The notes under the pieces were generated by a model. That model saw nothing but the letters and a program-made list of their open reading frames with translations, was not told the origin of the DNA and did no database searches. A stretch of 64,000 bases of DNA from Artocarpus heterophyllus (Eukaryota > Streptophyta > Magnoliopsida > Rosales > Moraceae), in NCBI GenBank assembly GCA_025403435.1, contig CM046348.1, positions 13,454,034 through 13,518,033 of the forward strand. Direction: 5' to 3'. Positions within the stretch are counted from its first letter, which is position 1. Each line of letters opens with the position of its first letter. Positions 13,255 through 23,431 of this stretch are shown here, piece by piece. The translations under genes were made by a program, and so were the position numbers.

Positions 13255-13374
13255 ATGGCCGGAGTCGCCAACACTGCTTCAATGAAATACCATGCCTTTG
13301 TTTCCGGAACTACGCCAGGGTTGATTTTCACCGCCATTGCCATTATTATTATTATTACCATCTCCATTAATTGA
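13255..13374 (+). other. upstream ORF in the DHDPS leader region
   Basis: An ATG in good context (GCCATGG) opens a 39-codon frame ending TGA at 13372-13374, about 100 bp before the DHDPS ATG. The peptide starts MAGVANTASMKYH and ends in an isoleucine-rich hydrophobic tail encoded by ATT repeats. If transcription starts before 13255 it would be a translated uORF. If not, it is promoter sequence. The transcript start is not known. Confidence 0.35.
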
Positions 13375-13476
13375 GATTCCCAAACCTCGCTCCGTACTGA
13401 GTTCGCCTGTGGCGATCAGAGATTTTTGATTCAAAGTTTCTGTTTTGATTTCGGTTTCTGAGTTTTGTTTGGAAAA

Positions 13477-15564
13477 ATGGCTACCTTGACGAGCGGGACC
13501 GTTTGCTTCAGAGAGTCGGCTCTCCAGCTTCCGCGTCACAACCATGGCGATGGCTACAAGAGGTTTATGTCGTTCTCTGATGTTGTATTCTTAAATTAAT
13601 TAATAATTCTCGGTTATATACTTAAAAAAAGTGTTTTTTTTTTTTTAATTTTGTTTTTTGATGAGATGTTTTTGCGAACAGAAGAGAAAGTTTTTATTTT
13701 TACGAGGAAAACTCGCGGAAGCTTTCACTTTTTGGATTTCCAGAATGAGATGAGTCCATAAGATTATTTGTTTGTGATGGTCCAATTTCTTTTTGGTGGA
13801 TATAAGATGGGTAATGTTGCCGGTGGTGTTTACTAATTTTATAAGATAGGTAATACCAAAATTGTCTATATTACTTAAGAGTATTTCTTCACTATTTTTT
13901 TAATATTTCAATTTAAGATTGTTATTAAAGCCGCCTAAACGTATGCCTGAAATCTCCTTTATGTGTGTATATATAATATATATCAACGTGCTGTTGCCCG
14001 TTGTTAGTTCCCTGTGACTGTTGTTCCTGTTGAAAGGATAGAATTGAGGGTATTACATGTATTTTGTGTCTGTAAAGCTCCATCCATAAGCTGAACGTGT
14101 GTGTCATCCGGTGGTTTCTTGGCGTTGTTTTCCTGTCACGCCCTTTTATATTTTCATGCTAATTTGAACTGTGTTTGTTTGATACTAATTTACTAGTTCC
14201 ATTTTCACAAGAAAGAATTTGTCTTATTTTTATGATCTATTGTTGACGATGTTTTAACGGTGGCAACTCAATCCCGCTGTAAAGTGGAAAGGTATCTGTT
14301 CTTTTTGTTTTTCTATGGTCTCTATATTTGTATAGTTTGCTCATGTAACATGCTCAACTGCCGTGAAACAGGAGGAGTGCAAAATGGAGGTCTCCACAAG
14401 CAGCTATAATACCCAACTGTCATCTTCCAATGCGTAGTTTTGAAGTTAAGAACAGGTAAATTTCATAAGTGCGCTTGGAACTAGACTAATTTGTACAGTT
14501 ATGTGAGTTGTTGTGAGATGGGCTATGGTTTTGTTCATTTAGTTTTTATGTCAACAGTACATATGACAATTCTTTTCATGTAAGCCTATAAGCCTTGTGT
14601 TGATGGAACCAATGCATATTTGGTGTTTGTTTGCAGGACATCAGCAGAAGACATAAAGTCACTTAGATTGATAACAGCCATCAAAACCCCTTATCTACCT
14701 GATGGAAGATTTGATCTTGTAGCCTATGATGCCTTGGTAAATATGCAGATTTCAAATGGGGCTGAAGGTGTGATTGTGGGCGGCACAACCGGTGAAGGCC
14801 AATTAATGAGCTGGGATGAGCATATTATGCTCATTGGCCATACCGTCAACTGTTTTGGTGGGTCAATCAAGGTGATTGGAAACACTGGAAGCAACTCCAC
14901 GAGGGAAGCAATTCACGCTACCGAACAGGGTTTTGCAGTCGGGATGCATGCTGCTCTGCACATCAATCCATATTATGGCAAAACCTCCTTGGACGGATTG
15001 GTTTCGCACTTTGATGGTGTGATTTCCATGGGCCCTACTATCATATACAATGTGCCGTCACGAACTGGCCAAGATATCCCCCCAAGTGTGATTCACAATG
15101 TGGCTCAAAGTGCTAACTTGGCAGGTGTTAAGGAATGTGTAGGAAATGATCGTGTTGAAGAGTACACAGCGAAGGGAATCGTGGTGTGGAGTGGAAATGA
15201 TGATCAATGCCATGATGCTCGGTGGGATCATGGAGCTAACGGTGTCATATCTGTTACTAGCAACTTGGTTCCAGGTTTGATGCGTGAACTTATGTTTGGA
15301 GGGAAAAACTTCTCCCTCAACAAAAAACTGTTGCCTCTTATGGATTGGCTCTTCCAAGAGCCGAACCCCATTCCCTTGAACACAGCGCTTGCTCAACTTG
15401 GGGTTGTGAGGCCGGTATTCAGGCTTCCTTATGTCCCTCTTCCTTTGGCAAAAAGGGTAGAATTTGTTGATTTGGTTAAAAAAATTGGGAGGGAAAATTT
15501 TGTAGGAGAGAAAGATGTTCAAGTCCTTGAAGATGATGATTTCATCTTGGTGGACCGTTATTGA
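13477..15564 (+). CDS. DHDPS: 4-hydroxy-tetrahydrodipicolinate synthase (DHDPS), chloroplastic
   Basis: This enzyme condenses pyruvate with aspartate semialdehyde, the first committed step of lysine synthesis in the plastid. Three exons fit GT-AG rules and phase: 13477-13562, 14372-14455 and 14637-15564, giving 365 residues, the usual plant length. The ATG at 13477 begins [17 protein letters not shown], a serine/basic transit-type N-terminus; an upstream ATG at 13255 stops after 39 codons. The (beta/alpha)8 lyase domain starts near residue 60. Visible active-site residues are Thr107-Thr108 (GGTTGEG), Tyr194 and Arg199 ([10 protein letters not shown]) and the Schiff-base Lys222 (GVKECVGN). The lysine-feedback region around [16 protein letters not shown] is conserved. 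The frame is fully open, so the gene looks functional. By position it corresponds to Arabidopsis DHDPS2. Confidence 0.96.
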
Positions 15565-16138
15565 TCGCCAGTTTTTGTCTTCAAACCTAGGGTTTCCTTA
15601 TCTTGTACTGTATTATATTTGAGGTTTTTTTTCCTTTCCCTTTATGATAATAATTTTTTATGCTGTTGCATTGTAAGGCAGATTAAACTTGGTTTACTTT
15701 ATAAATGTTGATGCGTTTGGGACTGGAATTTCTCCTGTTGTCTGTATCTTTAACAGTATTAATACGCTTTTAGAAGACTATTGGCGTTATCCCATTATCT
15801 CCTTCCTAAAGCAGGAAAGTGGATGTACCATCTTAAAAAGTCAATATCTTAACTAATTCAATAATTAACTTTTATGTTTCGGCGGCTTAGGGTTCAAAAA
15901 CACCAAAAAAAAGTTACCTTGGATTAGATGCTTGAAGGTTATCATTTTAATTAAAGCAACAAGCATGTTTGCAAAGGTTCAAATTTTAGATAAGTTCCAT
16001 GGTTGCATAAGGGTATTATTTATAATGATTCCATGGCAGAGTATGAAAAACAAACCTTACAGTGAACCGTTAGATAAAAAGGAATACATTACGGTGAATG
16101 GTCAGATTTTTATGAAGTTTTGTTAATTATCATGTTTC
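15565..16138. other. DHDPS 3' region
   Basis: AT-rich sequence following the DHDPS stop codon, with candidate polyadenylation contexts such as TGATAATAATTTTT near 15645. I see no gene here. Confidence 0.5.
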
Positions 16139-16450
16139 TTAATTTAATACGATTTTGACTTGATCTGGTAATTTATAATTGTATTCTGGCATATGGTGTA
16201 CAATTCTCCTCAAAAGGTTCTTGTGGGCATACTTTGCTTTCTGAGATGGGAGCTGCATATCATCTGCAATTGCCCGAATTTCACGACGTTCTTTGAACCC
16301 ATCATAGATTTTGTTGAGATAAGTAAACTGAGGTACTCCCCTTCTGAGAACCGAATGTGCGAATTCCATTTCATCCGGTTCAAACAAAAAGACCCAAATA
16401 CAAGTTCTATATCGGATATGTGTTTGAAAATTCCTTAATGTATGATGCAC
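16139..16450 (-). other. unrecognised 103-codon open frame
   Basis: A hydrophilic, charged translation (for example FEPDEMEFAHSVLRRG and IYDGFKERREIRAIADD) runs for about 100 codons on the minus strand. The composition looks like real protein rather than AT-rich noise. I do not recognise the family, and no start or splice signals are convincing. It sits next to decayed plastid fragments, so it may be a fragment of a transferred or duplicated gene. Confidence 0.25.
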
Positions 16451-16520
16451 TCTTTTTTGAAGAAAGGAAAGAATAAAAATCCGAAAGCTCTTTATTATAG
16501 TTATAATGCCAAAATATCAA

Positions 16521-16790
16521 GTCTGAAATTAAAATGGGCGATAAAGTAGCTGGAAGGTATGGAAATAAAGGTACCATTTCAAAAATTTTACCTAGACAAG
16601 ATAAGCCTTATTTGCAAGATAGAAGACCTGTTGATACGGTCTCCAATCCTTTAGGAGTGTCTTCATGAATGAAAATAGGACAGATATTTGAATATTCCCT
16701 CCGTTAGCAGGAGAGTTGCTTGATAGACATTACCGAATAGCACCATTTGATGAGCGATATGAACAAGAGACTGAGATGAAAATCTCATGT
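16521..16790 (+). pseudogene. rpoB: plastid rpoB fragment (NUPT), decayed
   Basis: The translation reads [18 protein letters not shown] then [11 protein letters not shown] and RPVDT, which matches the conserved C-terminal core of plastid RNA polymerase beta. A TGA stop follows NPLGVSS, and a frameshift precedes [19 protein letters not shown]. It is a nuclear plastid-DNA insertion no longer able to encode protein. The many differences suggest an old transfer. Confidence 0.85.
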
Positions 16791-16835
16791 ATTGTTCTAT
16801 AGAGTGGTAGTAAGGGTGACTTATCTGTCAACTTT

Positions 16836-16915
16836 TCTACTATATCCTCAAAAAACCAAATTTTGCCTTACGTAAAGTTGTCAGAATATGCTTAACCTCT
16901 GGATTTGAAATGACT
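16836..16915 (+). pseudogene. rps12: plastid rps12 fragment (NUPT), decayed
   Basis: One frame reads KKPNFALRKVVRICLTSGFE, which matches the conserved KKPNSALRK...LTSGFE core of plastid ribosomal protein S12. Only about 25 codons remain. It lies immediately after the rpoB fragment, although the two genes are not neighbours in usual plastid maps, so plastid pieces were joined before or during insertion. Confidence 0.75.
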
Positions 16916-17564
16916 AATTAACCCCCCTTGGAGAAAGGGGCTACTTTCTTGTGGTAGTAATTGCGAAGGAGCAAGTAGGTTAGCAATTAAAGAGGTAACG
17001 AGACTGACCGCAATTGCAGGAATAGATTGACTTTCTTTCATTTTGGTTATGAAAAGTGGAAGTAGTTTCGTTTAATATGAGATCGCTTCATACCTTGCTA
17101 TGCTTACATCTCTTGCCTATCAAAATTCTGTTCAAAAACCTCGCCCGAGGACTTATGTCTTTTCTCTTGGGGCGCTCTAAGAATTGATATATTATTGTTC
17201 CCATGATAGCATAATATCTTTTCTCGCCAACGCAAGAAACAAAAACGAAGGCATTCATTTACACTAATTTGTCTAGACCCCAAATTTGCATCAGTCAAGA
17301 AGCATACACTGAACTAGCTTTTCTATATATATATATAAAAAAAAAAGGTCACAATTCTACATTATATATTATTACTCCTATTAAAAAGGATCACATAAGT
17401 TATAATAGAATCCATTTACCTTATTTTTTTTCCCACCCTAAAGTTTATTGCACTAAAAACTAAAATAAACCCAACAATAGTAGAGATGGAGGGAGCTGAT
17501 AGATCCCTTAATTAGTCTCCCTCCATCAAGAAGATCAAAGAACAGATGTCCCTAATATGGCTTC

Positions 17565-18041
17565 CTAATTTTCCTCTTTGGTGTTACGGTGACCATAGAT
17601 ATTAATGGTTGTGGAATTTTCTTGTTGAGAGAACTTCTGTTGGAGCTGAGATAACAAGGCTTGGTTCTCTTGGTGAAGAAGAAGAGCTTTCTTCCTTAGC
17701 TTCTGATTCTGTTCCATAATGGTTTGATTCTCCATGTAAAGCTTTAAGTTCTTGATTTCCATCCCAACTTTTGTGTCCACTATGTTCCTACAATCTGCTT
17801 CTTTTGCCAGTTTTCTCAACCTGTTACATTAAACAAGCACTATATTAGGTGTAGAAATTTAAAAAACAGAGAAAAAGACTGTCAAGAAAAAAGGGAAAAA
17901 ATATTATATATATATATATAGATATGTAAATTACCTTTGAAGGCCATGAACTTGAAGGTCGTATCGCTTAGAAAGGCGTCTAAGGCGAAAGGAAGAATAG
18001 AGAGTGTTACTAGGTAACATCTCCGACGAGTTCATACACAT
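17565..18041 (-). CDS. ZPR1: LITTLE ZIPPER protein (ZPR1/2-like)
   Basis: Little zipper proteins are small leucine-zipper peptides that bind HD-ZIP III factors (REV, PHB, PHV and others) and block their DNA binding, shaping meristems and leaf polarity. Two exons with GT-AG borders, 17935-18041 and 17565-17820, encode 120 residues starting MCMNSSEMLPSNTLY. A basic stretch (FRLRRLSKRYD, residues 18-28) is followed by the family zipper (MEIKNLKLYMENQ, then EQNQKLRKKALLLHQEN), with leucines in heptad spacing from about residue 59. Length and N-terminus fit the ZPR1/ZPR2 class rather than the shorter ZPR3/4. Position beside DHDPS matches Arabidopsis ZPR1. A GA-rich leader and an HD-ZIP III-like site lie upstream. 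The frame is intact. Confidence 0.92.
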
Positions 18042-18305
18042 TTTTTTGGTTCAATTTTCTCTGTTTTGCATGAAGTAAAAAAGAGAGATCAAAGAAGGGG
18101 ATAAAAGAAATGTAACTAAAAAGGGCAGCTAAAGATGAAAGTGGGTTCTGAGAGACGGGAGTTTCTGTGACTTAAATAGGAGAGATATGACTCATAGTAT
18201 AATGAGATGTCTTTGTATGAGAAAGAGAAAAATAACAATAATAATAAAGTTTGGGAGATATAGGTGTGGTTTGTATGTGTGCGTGGTCTTTGTTTGCACT
18301 TTGAA

Positions 18306-18342
18306 TGTGTGAGAAAGAGAGAGAGAGAGTAGAGAGAGAAGG
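18306..18342. repeat. GA-rich tract upstream of ZPR
   Basis: A (GA)n-rich run (GAGAGAGAGAGAGTAGAGAG and neighbours) lies about 270-300 bp upstream of the ZPR start codon on the coding-strand side. It reads CT-rich on the ZPR sense strand. CT/GA tracts are common in plant core promoters and leaders and can bind BPC/GAGA factors. Confidence 0.5.
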
Positions 18343-18370
18343 GCTTTTAGTAGCAATGATGGCAAAAGAA

Positions 18371-18381
18371 GTCATGATTAC
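18371..18381. promoter_or_regulatory. HD-ZIP III-like binding site upstream of ZPR
   Basis: GTCATGATTAC matches the HD-ZIP III consensus GTAAT(G/C)ATTAC at 10 of 11 positions. It lies about 330 bp upstream of the ZPR start. HD-ZIP III factors are known to activate ZPR genes, so this is a plausible feedback element. Function is inferred. Confidence 0.45.
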
Positions 18382-18559
18382 AAAGGCCCAGCAACAGAGA
18401 AGAGAAAATGCAGACGAAGAAGACGAAGAATTTTTGCCCTCTTTTTCTTTTCTTCTCTTGTTTGCATATTATAATGTCACAAAGAGAAGAGAGAGGCCCT
18501 TTTTTTTTTTTAATTGGGCACACGGAAAACGACTGTAAATTAGGACTTCTTCTCAAGTT

Positions 18560-19264
18560 GGGGTTACACTTCTTTGAAAATTAGGACTTTTCTCCCTTCG
18601 GCCTCAAGGACCATGTGGCTGGGGGAGGTCTCATGCATGGTTGTAAACTTTAAATGTGTTGACATGGGTTTTCCGTAATTAAATTGAAGAAATCATTACA
18701 GTACACAAAATCAACTTAGCCCCTTTGAATTATTCTCAAACTAGGTCGGCTCACAAACTTCTTGACGTGGAACTTCATGAGTTTTGTCTTCTTTGGTTAT
18801 TTCTAGAAAACACGTGTTAAATAGTGTTATATAGACTGATTTAAATCGAAAAAAATAAATTTAAATACTGTAATATATGAAAAATATGTTTAAAAAAATA
18901 AATTTAAATACTGTAATATATAAAAGCTTTACGTACTGATTCATGCCAGTGTGTCAAAGAGAAAATAGAAAAATCATGTGTATTTCTAAATATTGAATGA
19001 CAGATAAAATTTTTATCCCTTGCCATAGTAAAAAAAAATTTGGCAAGTGATATTATAATAGTTATCCAACAGTTTCCTAGGATTTTACGTGTGAAGACCA
19101 GATCCGAGTGATCATGACAAGGATATGTGGGAAGGACATAAATTAGGTCATTTTTGTCTAAATGTTTTTCTACCTAATTCACCGACTTGGCATTTACGCA
19201 TAGAAGACTATCTCATTCTCACCATACGCCTCTCTGTATAGGATTTTTTTATTGTTGTTGTTAA
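18560..19264. other. intergenic DNA
   Basis: No gene seen. An AT-rich stretch at about 18835-18925 contains a short internal duplication (AAATAAATTTAAATACTGTA, twice) and the dispersed repeat core TATAAAAGCTTTACG. Confidence 0.5.
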
Positions 19265-19430
19265 TAGGGTGTTTAAAAAATATTGTTAAAATTAAAACTT
19301 TTAAACTGAAAGCTTTAGTATACGAGAGTTTTATAGTTTAGCTTATTTTTTCTAATCACTATAACTTATGAGAACTTTACACTGTATCAACTAAAAATTT
19401 TGATTAGAACTGATTTTACCGAACGTAACT
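19265..19430. repeat. MITE-like dispersed repeat copy
   Basis: One of the better-preserved copies: it starts AGGGTGTTTAAAAAATATTG and ends near GATTAGAACTGATTTTACC. Its reverse complement aligns along most of its length with 33950-34115. It lies just upstream of the LTR element's left target duplication. Confidence 0.6.
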
Positions 19431-19503
19431 TTATTTAATGGAGTTTTCATTGTGACACCCGTTATTCCCCTAAGGGTATTAAGGTAATTAGATTAATTTT
19501 TAG

Positions 19504-19520
19504 TATATATATATATAAAA
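19504..19520 (+). promoter_or_regulatory. TATA box of the 5' LTR
   Basis: TATATATATATATAAAA lies about 55 bp into the LTR, upstream of a pyrimidine-rich CT tract that could hold the transcription start. The same motif is present in the 3' LTR near 26256. The use is inferred. Confidence 0.5.
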
Positions 19521-20473
19521 AAAAAAATCAAATCAGAAAATTGAGAGAAACTCGAGACTTTCTCTCTCCTCTTTCTCTCTCTAGAATTTTCTCTCTTTCT
19601 CCTCAAATCTCGTTTGAGATTCCGGCGTTATTTTTCGACACCTCCCATACCAGTGGGAAGCTCTCGTTGAGCTGAGTCCAACGAGGTGTCGTGCCACCCA
19701 AAACACCGCCGGAGGAGGGCTCACGCGCCGCCCAAAGTGGCGGTGAAACCCATATTTTCCCGACGTCGTTTCTCTGCCGTCCGACCACCAATTTACGTGA
19801 TTTTGGTGTCTATGGACTCAGTGTGAGGAGAGGAACAAGATGGTACCAATTTCCCAGCTCAATTCTGGCTGGAACAGCTTTGCCGGAGCTGCCCCGTCGC
19901 CGCCGTCGGAGCCGCCGCATATGGCAGCGGTGTGGCACACCGCCGGTGCCAAAATGATCAGAGGGAGACGGCGAGCAAGACCCCTCGGTCAATTGCTCCA
20001 TTCCGCCGCCCCTCGCCGGAGAACGAAGACGCCCGCCACCGTAGCCGTGGGTGAGGTTGGGTTGGCCATTTTAGGCCGTTTTGTGCCAAATTGAAGGCAC
20101 AAACATCTTCAGAGGACCGAGAGGAAGAAATTCGATACCTCAATTGCACGAAATGATGGCCGGAGGACGGAGAACGGCATCTCCGTCGTGCACCGCCGTG
20201 GAGCTAGTGGAGCCGCCGTTCCACGCAATGTTGAGCTGCCCCACCATAGGGGAAATACTCAGAGGAGGTCGGGGAACAATTCCCCCACCTCAATTTCACG
20301 GTATCTCCGCCGGAGATAGGAGATCGGAGCCGCCGGTTGTGGCCGTGAATTCCGTCTTCGATTTGCTATGTTAGAGGTCGAATTGGGTGAAATTGACCCC
20401 GCCATTGGACTCAGAAGGGTCGAATTAGGGGGGGTAGGCTCGAGCTCAGCCCTCAACGGAGCCAACCGCCGCC

Positions 20474-20521
20474 GGTCAACGGCCGGTCAACGGTGGTCAA
20501 CGCCGGTCAACGGCCGGTCAA
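20474..20521 (-). promoter_or_regulatory. array of five W-box cores in the 5' LTR
   Basis: GGTCAA (reverse complement TTGACC, the WRKY W-box core) starts at 20474, 20485, 20495, 20505 and 20516, spaced 10-11 bp, one DNA turn. The 3' LTR has only three (27238, 27248, 27258), which accounts for the 22-bp length difference. WRKY binding is inferred from the motif. Confidence 0.5.
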
Positions 20522-21980
20522 AGGCCAAAATGGGATTTTGTGATCCGGACCTCCGATCGAAGATCCGAGACAGCCTCCTGACTCGTTTCAATGCTCTGGA
20601 TGCAATGGTGACCTCCGTTCGAGCAAATTCCACTCCGATGAAAATCATCCGGTACTAACTGCACGTGAATCGAGGCGATTCAAACAGCAGTATCGGAGTC
20701 CAGAATGACATTTTCAAGAATGTATGATCTTCAGGAAGCATTCCTAGCCATTCATAGTAGCTCGAGGAGCACTACAGAGGATGCTTCGTAGATACAGCGA
20801 GATACAACTGGATCTGTTTTGCTTGGAGTTCAAGATCAAGGGAGTATGGAGCTAACGTTAATTGATTCCAGGATTAAGAGACTGTTGATAAGCTTGAAAG
20901 GTAGGGATTCTATTTCTCATCTTTTGTGAGGTTTTTATAGAATTAAAATTGATTGTTTTGCCGCAATATATATATATCTATGTTGAACTGATATTATATG
21001 TGTATCACATATGAAACTATGACATGGACTCGTCTTGTATTGTACGGCGAGGAACATAATGAATTGACTCATGTTATAAATTGAGAAGCATGGTTAGAAA
21101 AATTAACTCTATTAATAATGATTTAATATAGAGAAATTGTGAGACATGAAAAGGGCGACGGTTACGTCCTTGGGCATGAATACCCTAAAAGGTAAAATAG
21201 GGGGAAGGTGATGACGCTTCCTTGGGTTGAAAGTCCCAGAACACACTGTACAGGAATTGATTTGGTGAGGACTCGGGGCTTGATGTCCCCTCACCGGAAC
21301 ACCCTTGGAATGTTTATAGGGTGATCAAGTGCGCCCATTTGGGTTTCGATGAGTTGAGTGATACTCAATTTAACAGGGATACCTAGGAACAATGATGATT
21401 GGTAATATTTGTATAAATGTGTAATTATGACACTTGGTAATGATTAACTACGGTATCCATAAGATGTGATCATAATAAATCTCATAATCTGGAATATGAT
21501 GTGACTTACTAACCATGCAGATTTTAATGTGGTAATGATAAAAACCTAAAGGTGAGTAATGGCTTTCTCTACTGAGCATAGTGTTACTCATTCCCTTTTG
21601 TTTATATCTTTTCAGGACTCACTAAGTGTGAGGTGGCTACGAGAAATATAATTGAGGAAATGATGTAGCTATATTACATTGGGACTGCTTCAATCGTTGA
21701 GAATGTTCTTCATGATAATGTAAGCATCAATTGTTACTTTCTGTGACTGTATTATAATGTGTTGAGGGTTAAAATGATGATGACAACAGTTTATATTATT
21801 AAATTTAAGGTGCTACATTAAAACTGTGGTTTATTTATCGTTTATATTTTTATTTTTGAGTTGAGAGTTTTCATTTAAGTCCCGGGCAAATTTTATTTTT
21901 AAGGTTTTACTTTTATTATTTATTTTTATTTTATCTCATTAAAAACTGTTAACCCCCATATAGGGGCGTTACAGAATTTT

Positions 21981-21994
21981 TGGTATCAGAGCCT
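21981..21994 (+). promoter_or_regulatory. primer-binding site (initiator Met-tRNA)
   Basis: TGGTATCAGAGCC lies 7 bases downstream of the 5' LTR end and matches the sequence typical of plant retrotransposons primed by initiator methionine tRNA. Confidence 0.9.
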
Positions 21995-23431
21995 AGGTTC
22001 GGTTAACCTAGGGAGTGTAGCACCACTTTAAAAAAATATATTTTTGAGATGGTTTTGAAGCTGAATTTTTATTGTCATCATCAAAATGAACCTTCACATT
22101 GATTTATACAGTCTAGAAGGATGTAACATGGAAAGGCCATAGAATGAAAATATCAATAGTTATATGAGTGCAATAATTATATAGAAGGAAAGTATTAATA
22201 GTTATAAGGGAATGATAATTATATGGAATGAGTTTATAAGTAGATTGCTTATGAGAGATTCGTATAATATTTGGATCTATAAGCATATCTAATTCGTACA
22301 AACGATGAGAAATTCGTGTAGATACGAGGATTTAATAGCCTTTTGTCTCGTGAAAAACAATAAGAAATATAAGGCTTGATTTATTGATTTTAAAGTTTGG
22401 CATAGATATGTCAAATTTTTCGTAATTGATTCAAACCTAAGTAATGATTATGTGTGGATTCGATGGAGCACATAAGTGTCAATAACTTTTCTTAAAAGTT
22501 CTATTTATTTGAGGAATATGATATAAGTTGGGAATCATGGTATTGAATCTTGAGAGAGATAAATGTTAGACTTTTGGTCTATTGAGACTGTGTAAAGTCT
22601 AGAATGCATGAATCTCAAAATTGGAATATTTCGTTACGTACATTGTATTTAAGTGTATCAGTGAATCTTTTGGTTACCTAAGGTTTTGTTATATGAGGAA
22701 ATTATATATTGTATGAGTAGAATTGTGGGGATTGTAGATGTTCTTAAGTAGTAACATCAAGTGTCTTTGTTCGTTGATATGGTCTACGTTGAAAGACGTA
22801 AATCGTATTGATTTCAAGGTTAGTCACATTCTAAACCCTTGGTAGTAATGATGATGAATCCATTGATAGATGTTAAGTATTATGAATAACATATGGGTGT
22901 ATGCATTGTTCAATAAGGTTTTGATTAAAACAAAATTATTTGAGTTGCTAGATCATTCAGGAAGATCCTTGTTGTCGTTAAATTAGATTTGTTGTTTATA
23001 GTTAACTTTATCTATAGTGGACTTTGAATTGGGTTTAAGATTTATACAAATTGGTTTTCAATTTTATGTTTGTTATTTAACTCGTTCTAAATGTGTTAAG
23101 GCCCGAAACAACCTGACCATTTTCAACTAAGAACATTTGGGCCCAGTTCAAATCTTAAATCAGTTTGATTCACACTGTCTCTCCCACGTGGTCTCTATAC
23201 GTGTCATATACAGTGGTTTAATCATTGTTTACAAATACGTTTATTGTGCATAGGAGCTTATTTCTCCGAGTTCACTTTTTCTCTCTTAATTTGTTATTTT
23301 CTCTTTAAATCGCAAATCCTCTTCTTTTTCATTAAAAATTCTTCTTTTCTTCTAAAAGAAGAAGGAATTCTAGGATTCTGCAATTTACTATCTTAATTTT
23401 TCCTTTCTATTTACTCTTCTTTCATCTCATC
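21995..23431 (+). other. untranslated leader of the element's internal region
   Basis: About 1.4 kb between the primer site and the first ORF. It has no gag-like frame on the plus strand. It is AT-rich, with a CACGTGG G-box core near 23188 and a TTTCTC-rich stretch just before the ATG at 23432. Its role is unknown. Confidence 0.5.

Larger units (their letters stand above)
19451..21973 (+). repeat. 5' LTR of the LOG-carrying element
   Basis: 2523 bp, TG...CA bounded, near-identical to 26203-28716. It has a TATA box near 19504-19520, then a CT-rich stretch (CTTTCTCTCTCCTCTTTCTC) and a markedly GC-rich section (about 19620-20700) rich in CGCCG motifs, which contains the W-box array. Frames inside the GC-rich section are open on both strands because of composition and are not called as genes. 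Confidence 0.95.

Noticed and set aside
13279..13545. 88-codon minus-strand frame over DHDPS exon 1
   Set aside because: Antisense to the transit peptide exon; the forward exon is confirmed by splice phase and by continuity into the DHDPS domain.
15058..15522. 154-codon frame on the minus strand inside DHDPS exon 3
   Set aside because: It is antisense to a highly conserved enzyme exon and has no start-context or domain.
19691..20658. Several frames of 60-97 codons in the 5' LTR and matching ones in the 3' LTR
   Set aside because: Open on both strands because of GC-rich composition, start and stop at LTR-internal sites, and show no domain.
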